Shown: piece after piece, positions 47,640 through 59,780 of the stretch
Position numbering within the stretch: position 1 is the first letter of the stretch
Layout: each line of letters opens with the position of its first letter
Source: Chloranthus sessilifolius
Taxonomy: Eukaryota; Streptophyta; Magnoliopsida; Chloranthales; Chloranthaceae
DNA: 64,000 bases
Assembly: GCA_021018995.1 (NCBI GenBank)
Contig: CM037590.1
Coordinates: 64,823,597 to 64,887,596 of the forward strand
Direction: 5' to 3'
Made by a program: the position numbers and the translations under genes
The notes under the pieces: generated by a model
The model's input: only the letters and a program-made list of their open reading frames with translations
Databases searched by the model: none
What the model was told of the DNA's origin: nothing

Positions 47640-47890
47640 TAAAAATAATATAAATCGATTCTGAATCTAAACCGATCGTAATTACAATCGATACTGATAG
47701 TATTTACATTCGATACCGATCGCCTAACGATTGCATTTACAAGCGGTATCGATTGCACATACGATTGGTATCGATTGTACATATGATCAGAATCGATTGT
47801 AAATGCGATCGGTATCGATTGTAAATGCAATCGGTATCAATTGTAAATGCAATTGTTATCGATTGTAAATACGATCGGTAAACAATCGAA
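47640..47890. repeat. Palindrome array in an intron of the Ulp1-like gene
   Basis: About ten GATCGGTATCGATTGTAAATGC-type units at ~22-bp spacing, between exons at 47935 and 47581. Confidence 0.9.
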
Positions 47891-48619
47891 TAAATAAAAA
47901 ATCAAATTAAAGCAGACTACACTGTCAATCATACCTTGGGTGTCACCTCCATGATCGTTTGAAGGAGTTCTATAATTTTTCCTTGCTCTTTCCGGATCAA
48001 TTTGTTGAAGTGATCCGCTGTTTGCAATTGAACATCCCTTGAAGTGAGCCGTTCTTCAAAGGAGTTGCATTGTGTCCGGAGGAGTATATTCTCCTCCACC
48101 ATCCGCTTATTCCCTTCCACCAATTGGTTAACTAACTCTTCCAAATTGCTAGCTTTTTGGTTGAGTTTCAAGTTATCCAACTCCAAACCATCAATCCTCC
48201 TCAATAACTCTTGATTAGAGGAGGTTGGTGTACTGCTGATTGTCTTTACGACGACCCTTTTAGGCCGGCCTAATTGGACTTGGACCTCATTTGACGAAGA
48301 GCCTTCGTCAGACGTTGTTTCGTCCTCAAATTCTTCCTCTTCAACTTCTTTGACCGGAATATTTCTTTTCTTCTGGAGTCGCAAATCAACTTCCACAGCT
48401 TTCTTGACCTCCTCAACCTCTTCCTCTTCCCCCCAATTTCCCTCCCAACAGCCTTTAAAATCCGCTAATAATCCCTTACGAGGGGTATGTCCAACTCGAA
48501 GGTAACGGGTTCGAGGGGAGCGTTAATCTGTTACGAAAAAAGACAGGTTATAAACTAACATATACAAATTTACAGAAATTAAACAATCACTCTAAATTAA
48601 AGACTGCTTAAAGAGTGGA

Positions 48620-48805
48620 AACTGATTCCATTTACAGTCGATCCCAATTGTGTAGATAGTTGATCCCGATTGTGTAGGCAGTCGACCCCGATTGTGTAGG
48701 AAGTCGATCCCGATTGTGTAGGCAGTCGATAACGATTGCTTAATCAATCGATCCGATTCCGTAGTCAGTCGTTTCCGACTACGTAGGCAATCGATATCGA
48801 TTGAT
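48620..48805. repeat. Palindrome array in an intron of the Ulp1-like gene
   Basis: GTCGATCCCGATTGTGTAGG-type units at ~20-22-bp spacing, between exons ending 48897 and starting 48527. Confidence 0.9.
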
Positions 48806-49769
48806 TTGGTAATCAGAATCCTTCAGATTACTCTTTAAAGTTGTTACAAATTTACCTTTACATATTTGAATTAGTTAAAACGACATCATACCTTGCTGTC
48901 GACCATCTTCGCAAGAGTGTAGCCTTTATTCCTCGTTTGGGGCTTCTTCGCCCACTTCAACAATCGGGGGAAAGGGTTTAGCATTGACGTTCTTTGAAGT
49001 GAGACGTCAGACAACATCTTATAGGCCCACCACTGAAGTACACACATACAGTCATAAATATTATATGGCTTAAGGGCTTTATTGTTGTCGACAGTCTTTC
49101 TATTTGCCACGCCCTTCTCTATATACTCTAGCAAGTCTTTGAAGACGTAGAGATCCCACAAGATTTTTTTGAAATTTTTCACGTCATCGACGAGTTCAAC
49201 GTGGGCTTCCGACAATTGAAGATGGGACCCGGGAAAAAGGAATGCACATAGAACAAAAAGAAGAGCCAACTTGATGAAGTCGTCATCACTTTGCTCTAGC
49301 CTCAATCCACTATCAATATAAGACTGAAGAATTTTCCCGGGCGGTAGTCCCCGAAAATATTTGTATCGAATGGTTTCCACTTCAAGTGCTTTAATGGAAG
49401 GGGAATCCTGTTGGGGTTCAACAACTACAAGGCCCAGAATTAAGGCAACGTCCATCTCCCGAAGATAGACATCTCTCCTCCCGATTCGGAAGTGGTTCTT
49501 CTCAACCCAAAAACTTAACATGGCATCCACAACATCTCCAGCAAAACTAACACCCTTTGGCATTTAGAATATTCTCCCGAAAACTGATGCACTTAGCATC
49601 TCCTTCCGCTGCGGGCTAGCGTCTTCGTAGATCTTCGAAATGCCAGTAGGAGAACATTTGCCAACAGCACGTTGTACAACCATTTTGCTTGCTTCTGTAT
49701 ATGAACTGTAATAAAATTGAAAGAGAATGTTTATAATCAGGGTATAATCAGGCTACATAAAAAACTCGC

Positions 49770-49875
49770 CGATTCCCTAAACAATCGTCATCGATTGTGT
49801 ACACAATCGTCATCGACTGTGTACACAATCGTAATCGACTGTGTAATCAATCGATGTCGATCGCATTAACAATCG
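49770..49875. repeat. Palindrome array 5' of the Ulp1-like gene
   Basis: AATCGTCATCGATTGTGTAC-type units repeated about five times. Confidence 0.9.
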
Positions 49876-49936
49876 ACAGTATATATAGTTGTTCAATTTC
49901 TTTTTCTTTTTTCTTTTTTCTCTAATACTTATTCTT

Positions 49937-50371
49937 AGTGGTGGTGTTGGGTCCTCCCTTACAAAGATCGAACTTGATTTTATTATAGTAAAACCTAAGG
50001 TATCTTATCGTCGTCATTTGACATTAGGAAATATGAGGGCTGGTAGGGATAATAGGGATGATTCATTTGCTGCTGATGGTGGAAAATCATTTACTGGTGA
50101 TGGTTAGGGATAATAACGAAAGCGATTGCATATAGAATCGCTATCGATTGTATATGCAATCGCGTTCGATTGCATATGCAATCACTTTCGTTATTATCCC
50201 TAACCATCACCAGCAAATATCATTCCACCATCAGCAGCAAATGAATCATTCCTATTATCCCTACCAGCCCTCATATTTTTCACTGCCAAACGACGACGAT
50301 AAAACACCTTAAAACCTACTATAACAAAATCAAGTTCGATCTTGTAAGGAAGGACCCACCACCACCACCAG
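49937..50371. repeat. Large hairpin: ~195-bp inverted repeat inside the MULE
   Basis: Arm 1 (49937-50131) is mirrored in complement by arm 2 (50170-50371), with few mismatches and small indels. The ~40-bp loop and arm bases contain the CGATT palindromes (for example GCGATTGCATA). A transcript would fold into a long double strand. The arm peptide in one frame (MRAGRDN..DSFAADGG) may be a copied exon. Confidence 0.9.
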
Positions 50372-50404
50372 AATCAGATCCTCTTCAGTTCCTTTGGGAA
50401 GAAA

Positions 50405-50545
50405 ACGAAAATTTTGGTGAAATCGTTATCGATTGTATAGACAATCGATATCGATTGAGTATACAATCGTTATCGAGTGTATAGATAATCGTTATCGATT
50501 GTCTATATAATCGATAACGATAAAAATTACTATAAAATGTGCACC
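50405..50545. repeat. Palindrome array near the right end of the MULE
   Basis: AATCGTTATCGATTGTATAGAC-type units, about six. Confidence 0.9.
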
Positions 50546-50766
50546 AACGAAAGAAGAAAAAACTCAACAGAAATTAATTATTTACTAGTTACTTACAGGT
50601 TTGGTAGCTTGAAGATTGAAGAACGGAATGCTAGCGACTCTCGACCGCCTCTCCACCAACTTCGAACGAAAAAGTAAAAAAATAAAAAGGTAAACAGTGA
50701 AGAATTTAGTTAAGGCAGCTATTTATTACATTAGAGGTAAATCCGGTATTTTCTAAAGGCGGAAGA

Positions 50767-50863
50767 TGACTCGGCACGCAGCGAGTCGATTTGGATAAAA
50801 GTGAAACTATAAGGTTTCTGCAGTAAAAAATATATCTGACAGGGCCGGTCAGGTAAATTTCCC
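50767..50863 (-). repeat. Right terminal inverted repeat of the MULE
   Basis: 97 bp; complement starts GGGAAATTTACCTGACCGGC and matches the left end with scattered changes. Confidence 0.95.
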
Positions 50864-50872
50864 GATTAGAAA

Positions 50873-51863
50873 GCTCTTTACACGCCTCATTAATCAATCA
50901 CATTGTTAAAGATTCGTGTTAGATAGAAGTCACATCATGAGTATGAGAACTCTGACCATTGACCATTGACTCTCGTCATTAGCTTGTAGTCAACTTAAGG
51001 GTAGTAATTTTATCTTTTGATAGGACTTTTGGACTAAAGGGGTGGTAATTGAAAAGACTTTTGGTCTAAAGTAACGAGAAATTCCCAAAAAGTTCACTAT
51101 TTGCTTGCTCGTGCATGCTGGTATCATATTTAGTGGAGTCTTTGTGGGGGGGGGGGGGGCACTCGATATGAAATTATAGTCAAGTCCATTCTCCCACCTT
51201 CAGGACCCCTTGATCAAACTGATGGAGATCGTTTTCCCCTAATCTTCCGAATAGCTCTTGTGCTTGTGGCGCCGCCATCAATCGGCCAATTTTTATTCCA
51301 TGTCACATATCCCCTAAAAATGAACTTGAATCGGGCTCAAACGTGATTTTGTGAACTTTATTTAAGGTTTGTGATACGTGAAATTACAAATTGACTATTT
51401 GATGCGTGCGTCATGATCTCAAGATCTATTATATAGAAGATCGGGGTGAAAAACGATTTCCATCATCTGATTTGAAGGAATCAATAGTTTTCAGAGAGTC
51501 TAGGATGTGGGTGCTTTCATAGAACGCGTGACATGTTTAGAAGTACCTTTATACATATCTGCCATATATGTGTCGGGTTTGGCACGTCTGATATGGTATG
51601 CACTTGGATTCAATATATGGTCAAATTGGTCAAATATCGACCCATATTGAGTCATATTGGCCGATATATGTTCGATATGAACTAGACATAATACTAAAAA
51701 TATCTTTGGTTCAATTTAAAAGAAAAAAATTATTTATATATATTTTAGTATTTAAAAATAAATAAAAGATACTTTAATGTAGCCAGTTTGGCATGCCATA
51801 TTTGATATTATTTGACACGTACGTTTTGACTTGGGACTTGGCCGCTGATCGATATGCTAATGT
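50873..51863. other. Intergenic; fold-back repeat copy and poly(G) run
   Basis: A 14-base G run at 51146-51159. About 51220-51500 holds a copy of the dispersed fold-back family. No gene. Confidence 0.6.
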
Positions 51864-51868
51864 GTATC

Positions 51869-54800
51869 TGTCACGACTCGAAATTCTATCCCATCCCGAG
51901 TGCCTAAAATTTCGAGTTACGACCCGCACATATCCCGAAAATGCTAAGCAGACATATACTTAATCAGAGTTCTCGCCCAATAATGATTCCACGAGATCCG
52001 TGAAAGCCCATAAATAAAGATGGAACATAAAAGCAATCATAAATACTAAATAAATGTGATAAAAATTCGTGAAATCCATGAATGAATAGTAATAAAAATC
52101 GGAGACAAATCCGATAAAAAAAAACGTAGAGTCAATAATAATAATGTCAAACGAACTCGATATCGAGTCTAGAATGTTAATAATCGGTGTCTGGATAAAA
52201 ATCAGCACTGTGGTCCTTACGGTACTCTGTGGTGTCGCCTTCCTAAAGCTCCTGGTATTCAAGGTGAGATATAGATAACTAACGTCTACTCCACCAGCGT
52301 AATCATCTGCAAATATTAAAATTATTGTGGGATGAGCTTACTCAGTCACGTAAACTCAGTAAATATACTACCAATCCATCCCATACTACTCAGATACATT
52401 GTGGGTACATCAAGTGAATAATAAATATAATATAACAAAAAATCTGAAAAAATATGACAAAATCAAATGTATATCGTAAAACTCATATCACGATCATAAA
52501 TGCAGAACCATGATCTAGACACTTATATCATAACATAACTTATCATAACTCGTAATATATCATATATTATCATTATTCTCGCACATATGCCTATACATCG
52601 CATGAGCGTAACTAATATACTCATAAATCCTAAATGACCTATGCCAGAGTCGCTACTCGAGTTACCATGTGAGGGTCACTATACTATCATACCATCATAT
52701 CATAACGCCCTCGTGTCATACTCAAACTCCTCCATCCAGCCTAATAGGGAGACATAATGGTCAAATATAACTCGTACTCATACTCATATGTCTCTCATAG
52801 ACCCGTCCTAACTTTAAGACGTTGTTACCTTTACGATGATTACGCAAGGAACGACACGTACAAAGGCTTAAGTTCTTAATTTTATGCTAACCTATACAAC
52901 GATGTCATATTATAATACTCGTATCATAATTTATTTTATTTCCTATTCATATTTTATCACACTCTTATTCTTAATTCTAGGACAAATTATAGTGAGGTAA
53001 CCTTCAAAAGAAAATATTTTATAGTAATCTGGATATACTTCGTGTGACAGCCCATACTACCATGGAGGTGTTGCATCTGTACATGGACGTCAATATTCCG
53101 AGTTTCATGTGACCGTAAAAGAGACCTCACCACAGCTAAAGCCTATGATCGAAGCTCATAACTTATACTATCATATTTAAACTCAGGGTGATCCGGTCAC
53201 TGTATATGCTACCGTATACGAGGTTACACTGAATTCACACTCACCGTACTCGTCATGGGTCTCATACCACCATGAATTATAAGACATGTGAATATGATAT
53301 ATTCCTCGCTTCGATACCATTTCAGTGAATTACCATACCTAAGCATAGACGTGATCTCATACACTCTCATACCTATGACTTAATGTCCTTAACTCATATC
53401 ATGATTTAAATGGAAGTATAGAATAATCATATTCAATGAATAAATTTATATTTTAGATTACGTTACAATTATACGTATATGGATATTTATACAACACGCT
53501 ACATAGTTATAGAATAGGATAATTAATTGTGTGATTTTGGTAACGTAAAGGTCAGAGTTCGATTTTCATGAGATATTGAATTCTTAATACTTTGTGTTAT
53601 CAAAGTGATTGCATTGAAGCGATAAAAATGATATATATAAGTTATTATAATTAAGTACTTAATTAGAAAGATGATACAAATTAAAGTGAAGTGTATCACG
53701 ATTATTGATCAAAACATCGAATAATTAAAGTGCATAGAGTTTTGGTCGTGCAAGTGAAGTTATAAGATAAAAACAACATTAATAAAAGCTGTTTGTTCGG
53801 ACAAAAATTGATCGATCGATTTTTTAATCGATCAGTCAAATTTAATAACATATATTTAATATATTTGGCTAAGAATCGATCGATCTATACCAAGCGTGGA
53901 TCGATGGATACGAAAAGAGCCCAAGCGAGTGAGAGTCTGAGAGCCAATTTGTTGCCTGGGCAAAAGTGATATTATACATGTATGAGGTGAGTTATAATAT
54001 TAAACCGAAGAGGTACTTACAGTACCCTTTTGTTTTAAATAGTAGTATATTACTTATATAATATAATAATTCAAAGGTACTTGAGTGCCCTTTTATTTTA
54101 AATAATATTATATTAATTATATAATATAATAAAGGTAAGATAATATAAATTAATGGGTCATGTACTTTAATAATATAATATTAATACTTGTGTTTAATAT
54201 AATATAAAATATAATTGAAATTATTACACAAGTAACTCAATATAGTGTCTGCTGGGTTGAAAGCCAATTCCATCTATCGATTTGGTTGGTCGATCAATCA
54301 GCTTTAAGATGTCAGAAGTATTTGCGTTTTTGGAAACACACTCAGTTAATTTAATAGTCGATGATACCCATAATCGATCGATCAAGCATAAAATTTGATT
54401 GATCGAGCATATAATATAACAGAGTGTTTGTATAATCTAATGAAGTTTCTAACCGCTGTTTCGAATTAATCGATCGATAGTGTAAATCGATCGATCGACT
54501 GTCACGAATTCAGAATAGATATGAGTTTCGAAGTAAACCCAAAATACATTCAAAAAAATAATAATAAAAATATTAAAATAAGGATATACGATCAAACATA
54601 TCCTACGCGACGGGATCCGAAAAGAACGAGATGGATGGATGGGTACTCACCTCTTGAAGCGTGATTGACAGATGTATGACGATTAAGGTGATGGAGATCG
54701 GTATCCACGAGATGGTCTGTCCATGATTTCTTCGTCTTCTTCCTCCTCTATCTTTGACGGTAAAAAATAAATCACGATGGTTCTTATAGAAGAACACACA

Positions 54801-55163
54801 ATAGTTTTAGAAGAGAGATTAAGATGTTTTAGAAAAAGGGGTGGGTGAAGAAAAATAGTGTATAATCCAGTGTTAGACTGTCACACTAAAGAAGAGTATA
54901 TAAGCTTTTACTTCAAAAAATAGAGGTTTACAACTTCATATTAAGGTTCGATCCTTAGACCTCTTGTCTATAAGACAAGCACTTAATTGGTAGACTATCA
55001 CATCACTTGCGTCAAATGATGACAAAACTAAATATAAGACTTTTGGAAACCCAAACATGCATTCTCAATTAGGGTTGGTTTTGGTGTGGAGCGCTACCAT
55101 CGAAGATGCCGAAAAACACATCTAATACCATAAGATAAGATAAAAAAAATCCGGGCTGCTACA
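51869..55163 (-). mobile_element. Solo LTR (3,295 bp), minus orientation
   Basis: Flanked by GTATC (51864-51868 and 55164-55168). Read on the minus strand it starts TGTAGCAGCCCGG and ends GAGTCGTGACA. It shares segments with the chromovirus 3' LTR (the GACAAGAGGTCTAAGGATCGA region of the minus strand corresponds to 34245-34270) and with the LTR fragment at 58470-59780. Contains ATCGATCGAT-type palindromes (53808-53905, 54287-54500). No gag or pol is present. The length is large for a solo LTR, but the direct repeats and TG..CA termini support it. Confidence 0.85.
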
Positions 55164-55177
55164 GTATCGATCTTTAA

Positions 55178-55564
55178 GGTTGTGTTTGACATTGTTCTTT
55201 GGAAGAGTAGATAAGAGCATTTACTATGCTTTGTTGTTGCAAATGAATATAAGGAGAGAGATGGATTAGAGGAAGATAAAAGGGAGGTTGCATTTTAAAA
55301 TATGAAAAAATTCCTCTTTAAAAGAGGATGAAGAGGAAAAAAAAAAGGAGAGGCTGCTATTTGAAACATGAAAAATATTTCTCTTTAAAAGAGCATGAGC
55401 ATGAAAAATCATTCTCTTTTAAAGAGGACTGCTTTTCTTATTTCAAAGAGTAGCCTCCCCACCTTTACCATTTCCAATTCTTCTCTCTTCTCACATTTCT
55501 TTGCAATAATAAAGAGCAGTTGTTGCTCTTTTTTACTCTCCCAAAGAGCAATGCCAAACGTAAC
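55178..55564. mobile_element. MITE related to the one in the HSL2 intron
   Basis: Ends GGTTGTGTTTGACATTGTTC and complement of GAGCAATGCCAAACGTAAC; flanked by TTAA on both sides. Interior has TCTCTTTAAAAGAGCATGAG fold-back words. Confidence 0.7.
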
Positions 55565-56549
55565 TTAAAAATTTTATTAAACGTTTTGGTAGTGGTGAGC
55601 TAGTGCTCGGAAGTTAGGGTGGAGCGATAAAAAATTGTACTCATGCTAAATGAGTGCCACGTGACATCCGAATAGTCACCATATCGCCTAATTCGATAGG
55701 GTATCAGAATTGTGAGGAGTCTTCTCTCCATTTTCGTATTTCTTCCCCCATGTAGTCAAGTTTGTCTTTGATGGGCCCACATTGGGATTACTCGGGATGA
55801 TCATGATGGATTAACCCCATGAAACCAGAAGTTCTGTTCCTTGATGTATAATATCAACCACTTGCTGTCCATCTGATGCATCAACTATGGTTATTTCATA
55901 TCCCCTATTTATGTACTATTCTGCTTACAATACTTGTTGCTGTCGCATTATATACTGTATTGTTACTGTTGCTCCCATCGGGAGAAATATGATCCCTTCC
56001 CCTGTTCCCATCTACGTATATGGGAGATTTTCAGAAGTTCATTAGGGAAAGAATTGGAAAGACGATTTCACCATATTTCAGACCAAGAACAAGATAAAGA
56101 AGGTTGTATTGAATGAGCCTTTTTATTCTTTCTACTAAGTTGCTGTAGGTTGACATGAGCTGTTCCTGCATATCAGTGTATTTAAGTCTTCAAAGGTATG
56201 GGTGGTGCTCTACGCAAGCGCCATTCTATTTGTGTCTTCATGTTCCTGAGACACATTCTTACTGCCTCTTATTCTTCAATTTTCTTTTATGTACATAAAT
56301 ATGTAAGTTTCGCGACCTTGAGATATAATCTATGGCTGTTTCGAAACAGTTCTTGCATTTGATCCCAATTGATGATGGATTCTTGCAAGCAGAGATGAAA
56401 TGAGCTATAAGATTAATTCACCATCCACATGCGTGGGTGCACTGAATTCGGTGCTAGCCTATAAGTAGTGAACAATTCCCACTATTTACAATCAACGATT
56501 CTTCCTTTTCAACTCGAGTTTTGTATGCTTAAAACGTTGACTGCTTTGT
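55565..56549. other. Intergenic, nothing recognised
   Basis: Less AT-rich than its surroundings (about 55730-56320), possibly the non-coding remains of a gene, but no protein similarity was found. Confidence 0.4.
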
Positions 56550-58110
56550 AAAAGATGTTAGACATTATTTTTTGGTCCTAATCTCTAGCACAACAGATCT
56601 TGAGGTCATGGTCGTACCATCAAACTGACAAATTCTTATTCCACGTACCACACATCCTGAAAACTGAACATGATCATGGGCATATTTATTGGATCATTAT
56701 TCGGGATGTGTCTTGCTTGGGATTAATATTTGGCTGTCTGATGATAGGACCATAACTTCACGATCCATTATGTAGAAGATTGAAACCAAAAATGATCTCC
56801 ATAGTCTGAGTTAAAGGGTTTAGGGTTTAAGTACATGAAAGAGTTAAAGCAATCAATGGTTTTAAGTACGTGAAATCAGAATTGAGAAGGAAGAATCTTA
56901 GTTGAAAATAAAGGTTACTCATTCATAATCCTTTTATAAAGACTTTTTTAATTAACATACGAATAGTCTATAACCTCTATCCCAGAGGCCAAAATATTTT
57001 AAAATATTTAACAAATTATTTATGCTTTTAATTTTGGTAATTTTTTTTTTCCGAATTCTACCCAAATTTACTAATTTTTACCTGAATGTTTCCTTCATTG
57101 AATTACCCCCCAATTTCGAATTTTCGGCTCCATTTTAGCGATTTTTCCCCAAAATTTACCGGATTATGAATTTTTGCCCTCAACAAATAATTACCAAATC
57201 CCGACTTGGTGACTGGGTTTGATTGTTGAAATTGGGTAAGTGTTTTCCGTCATTGTCATTACGGAGGGAAGGGTAGTATTGTCATTAAACAAAATGTTTG
57301 TTTACCCCGTAAGTCTAAACTCTAAACTCTAAGCTCCAAGCTCCTTGAAGAAGACTAAACATAATACTTTAGCCTCTTGATCAGATGATAGTGCACGAGC
57401 AACATATTAATAGCACTACTCTAACTTAGCCACCAAGGCATATATCCCCAAAAGTAAATGTGAATCATGTTTGATGATATACTCATATACCATGATTATA
57501 CGTATTTTTTGATGTGTGCCACATATAATCAATATTTGATTATAGTGGTAGGCTCATGATCTCAAGATTTATTATTTGGAATATTGGATCAGAAAACGTG
57601 TTGATTAAATGAGGTAGATGTAAAAAAAAGTGGCATTGCAATAACAACCCCCTTAAAAACTTACGGAAAGCACTCAATATTCCATGAATGAGCAATAGGC
57701 CCTTTGTACTTTGGTTTTTAACAAATTTCTCATTTGACCAAGCGTGCTGACGTGGGTCAATGAAAGGTGAGCCATAAATATAATATAATGGTAAGATGCA
57801 CGATTTGACTATTATTTATGGCTGGTGTTACTATCGCACTAATTTTTGTTACGGCCACCTGACTTAAAGGGAGGAATGACTTCTTTAAATCAGAGGATGG
57901 AGACCACTTTTCGCCCCAATCTTTTACCCAAATGATCTTGATATCATGAGCCTACTATTAGATGGCAAGGTGTTGATTCAACGTGACAAACGATCATGTG
58001 TTGATTCAATTCGCACACATCCCAAAAAGATAGTAGGCCTATGATCCCAGATCATTTGAAAGTTAGAACGAAAATGATCTCCACTATTTGATTTAAAGCC
58101 GTCAACAAAG
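56550..58110. repeat. Three copies of the dispersed fold-back family
   Basis: About 56555-56815, 57440-57615 and 57890-58105 carry GATCTTGAG/ATCATG...CACACATC...GATGTGT...ATGATCTCAAGAT words arranged as long inverted repeats. Intervening sequence (56830-57430) shows no gene. Confidence 0.7.
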
Positions 58111-58469
58111 TTTACCTTTGTTTTAATGAGGTGGCTGTAACATAAAATGGTGTGATAGTAACAAGAGCCCTTTTTTTTACTCTTTGTTCAAGGGTGGAGG
58201 ATCTCTAAAAGCCACGGAGTTCAATAGCGCTATTTATTATGGGCACGTTGCCACTTGAAACGCGTTTCACAGTTATAATTGTGGCGTTGTGAAACCTCAT
58301 TTGATAAAGCAAGAGATAACGGGTTTGGAAGGCTTTTTAGCTTATGGTTACTGAAATGGGATACGAGGAGCAACCCTTGTATCCGCTCATCGTGATGCTT
58401 AACGACGAGTGCCCTTAAACGCGCCGCCCATCAAACATGCCCTATTTTATTCCCACTCCGAAGTTTACA
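58111..58469. other. Unassigned repeat-like sequence
   Basis: GC-richer piece (GAAACGCGTTTCAC, CGCGCCGCCCATCAAAC) resembling MITE ends, borders not resolved. Confidence 0.4.
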
Positions 58470-59780
58470 TTCTCTTTTGATACCTCATGACTTATAAGTC
58501 TTCGTCACAGTGAGATTTCTTTCACGATCACGTACAATTTGGAATGTAGGCGTCTATGTACGGATATAACCCTCTATGGTAGTATGGGATGCCACACGAA
58601 GTACATTCAGGTTATTATAGAATCTGTTCATTGAAAAACGTGGTTTGTAAATCCTATCGCACTGTGACCCATTCTAATTAAGTTTAAGAAAAAATGAAAT
58701 ATGAATATATTAAACTACGAGATGTTAAGAAAGTGAGGACTTAAGCATATACAAATATGAAATCGGGGCGAGGATCTAAGCACATAATCGAATAATGCTA
58801 TGACATGTTAAGATACGATGTGAAGGCCAGCTAAATATGAATTAAGTTTCTTCATGTGCTATACCTTACGAGCCACCGAAAGGGTTTAACGTCTGTAGCC
58901 AAGATGTGTCTTACGGATAATATGATAGCTTTATTTCGAACTAAGGGGACATTATAATTATTATGCGTGCCACCTCATCTGGCTGGATGATGGTTTATGT
59001 TATGATATAAAAGTTAGGTAGTTATTTACACATGGACCTCGTGTGATAAGCTCGAGCAGCGATCCTGATACAGATCGTTTGAACAAGATAAGTAAGATAC
59101 GAAGTACGTTGTGTACGCGTATGGAGTAATAATAAGACTTTCGATATGAAACTAAGTTAAGTTGACAAGTAAGAAAAGTCATAAGCATTAGAAGCATTAT
59201 ATGAACCGATATCTGTGGATCTTTCAGTTTTATAGTTATAAAATATTTATGGGATATTTCATTATGTTGTTTTATATGAAATTGTAAAAAATTTACTTTC
59301 ACTCACGAAGTTGCGCCCACAATCACCTGAGTAGATTGTGGTGGATCGGTTGTGCAACCCACTGAGTTTACGTTACTTTGTAAACTCACTCCCTCCCATA
59401 AACTAACAGCTATAGGTGAAGATATAAACTACATTGCCCAGTGGACTTGATGCATTGGTTGATGATACGGTTTTTGAGTATGACGACATGGATGACCAGC
59501 TTGATGATGTCAGGTATGTATTAAATTGTTAGAAAGACTTTCCAGTTGTTGGTCGTAACTTAACTTATGGTCAGTTTGTATAAGGGACTCAAAATTATAT
59601 TTAAGTTTAATGAAGATAATTTTTAATATGAGAAGAAAAATTGATTCGCGATTTTTGGGAGCCCCATTTTACGGAAGATCTAATTAGATATGTATGTCTG
59701 TTTATCGCCTTAACAAGCATGTGGTGTTATAACACGAAATTTTAGGCCATTGAGATCGGCTAGGATTCTGGGTCGTGACA
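58470..59780 (+). mobile_element. LTR fragment, same family as 51869-55163
   Basis: GTACGGATATAACCCTCTATGGTAGTATGGGATG...CACGAAGTAC matches the complement of 53040-53110. The right end GGGTCGTGACA at 59779 is an LTR terminus. The left end is not a clean LTR start, so it is truncated. Confidence 0.75.

Larger units (their letters stand above)
45618..49683 (-). pseudogene. DUF1985-like / Ulp1 (C48) cysteine protease gene of the MULE
   Basis: Minus strand, read as at least six exons with good splice sites: 49683-~48897 (DUF1985-like: VYLREMDVALILGL, LALLFVLCAFLFPGSH, VDDVKNFKKILWDLYVFKDL), ~48527-47935 (basic/acidic linker and coiled coil LRRIDGLELDNLKLNQKASN), 47581-47223 (basic linker), ~46619-46320, 46259-46119 (VPVHSHAPLH then stop, ALTIV: the His-Trp of the Ulp1 triad with Trp changed to a stop) and 45925-45618 (CGVFVLKYIEYF with the catalytic Cys, then FDFSQGNMS). 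Ulp1-type proteases process SUMO-like proteins; the role in MULEs is unknown. Defects: stop at 49564-49566, stop near 46480, the W-to-stop, and a one-base loss just before CGVF. Confidence 0.85.
41589..50863. mobile_element. 9.3-kb Mutator-like element of the Kaonashi (Ulp1-carrying) type
   Basis: Complete borders: left TIR 41589-41687 and right TIR 50767-50863, both starting GGGAAATTTACCTGA and matching over ~98 bp. They are flanked by 9-bp direct repeats AATTAGAAA (41580-41588) and GATTAGAAA (50864-50872), one mismatch, as expected for Mutator. Carries a MURA-type transposase gene on the plus strand and a convergent Ulp1-type protease gene on the minus strand, each broken. Noncoding parts hold arrays of AATCG...CGATT palindromes and a large hairpin. 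MULEs carrying Ulp1-like genes are known as Kaonashi elements; this one appears complete in structure but not autonomous. Confidence 0.95.
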
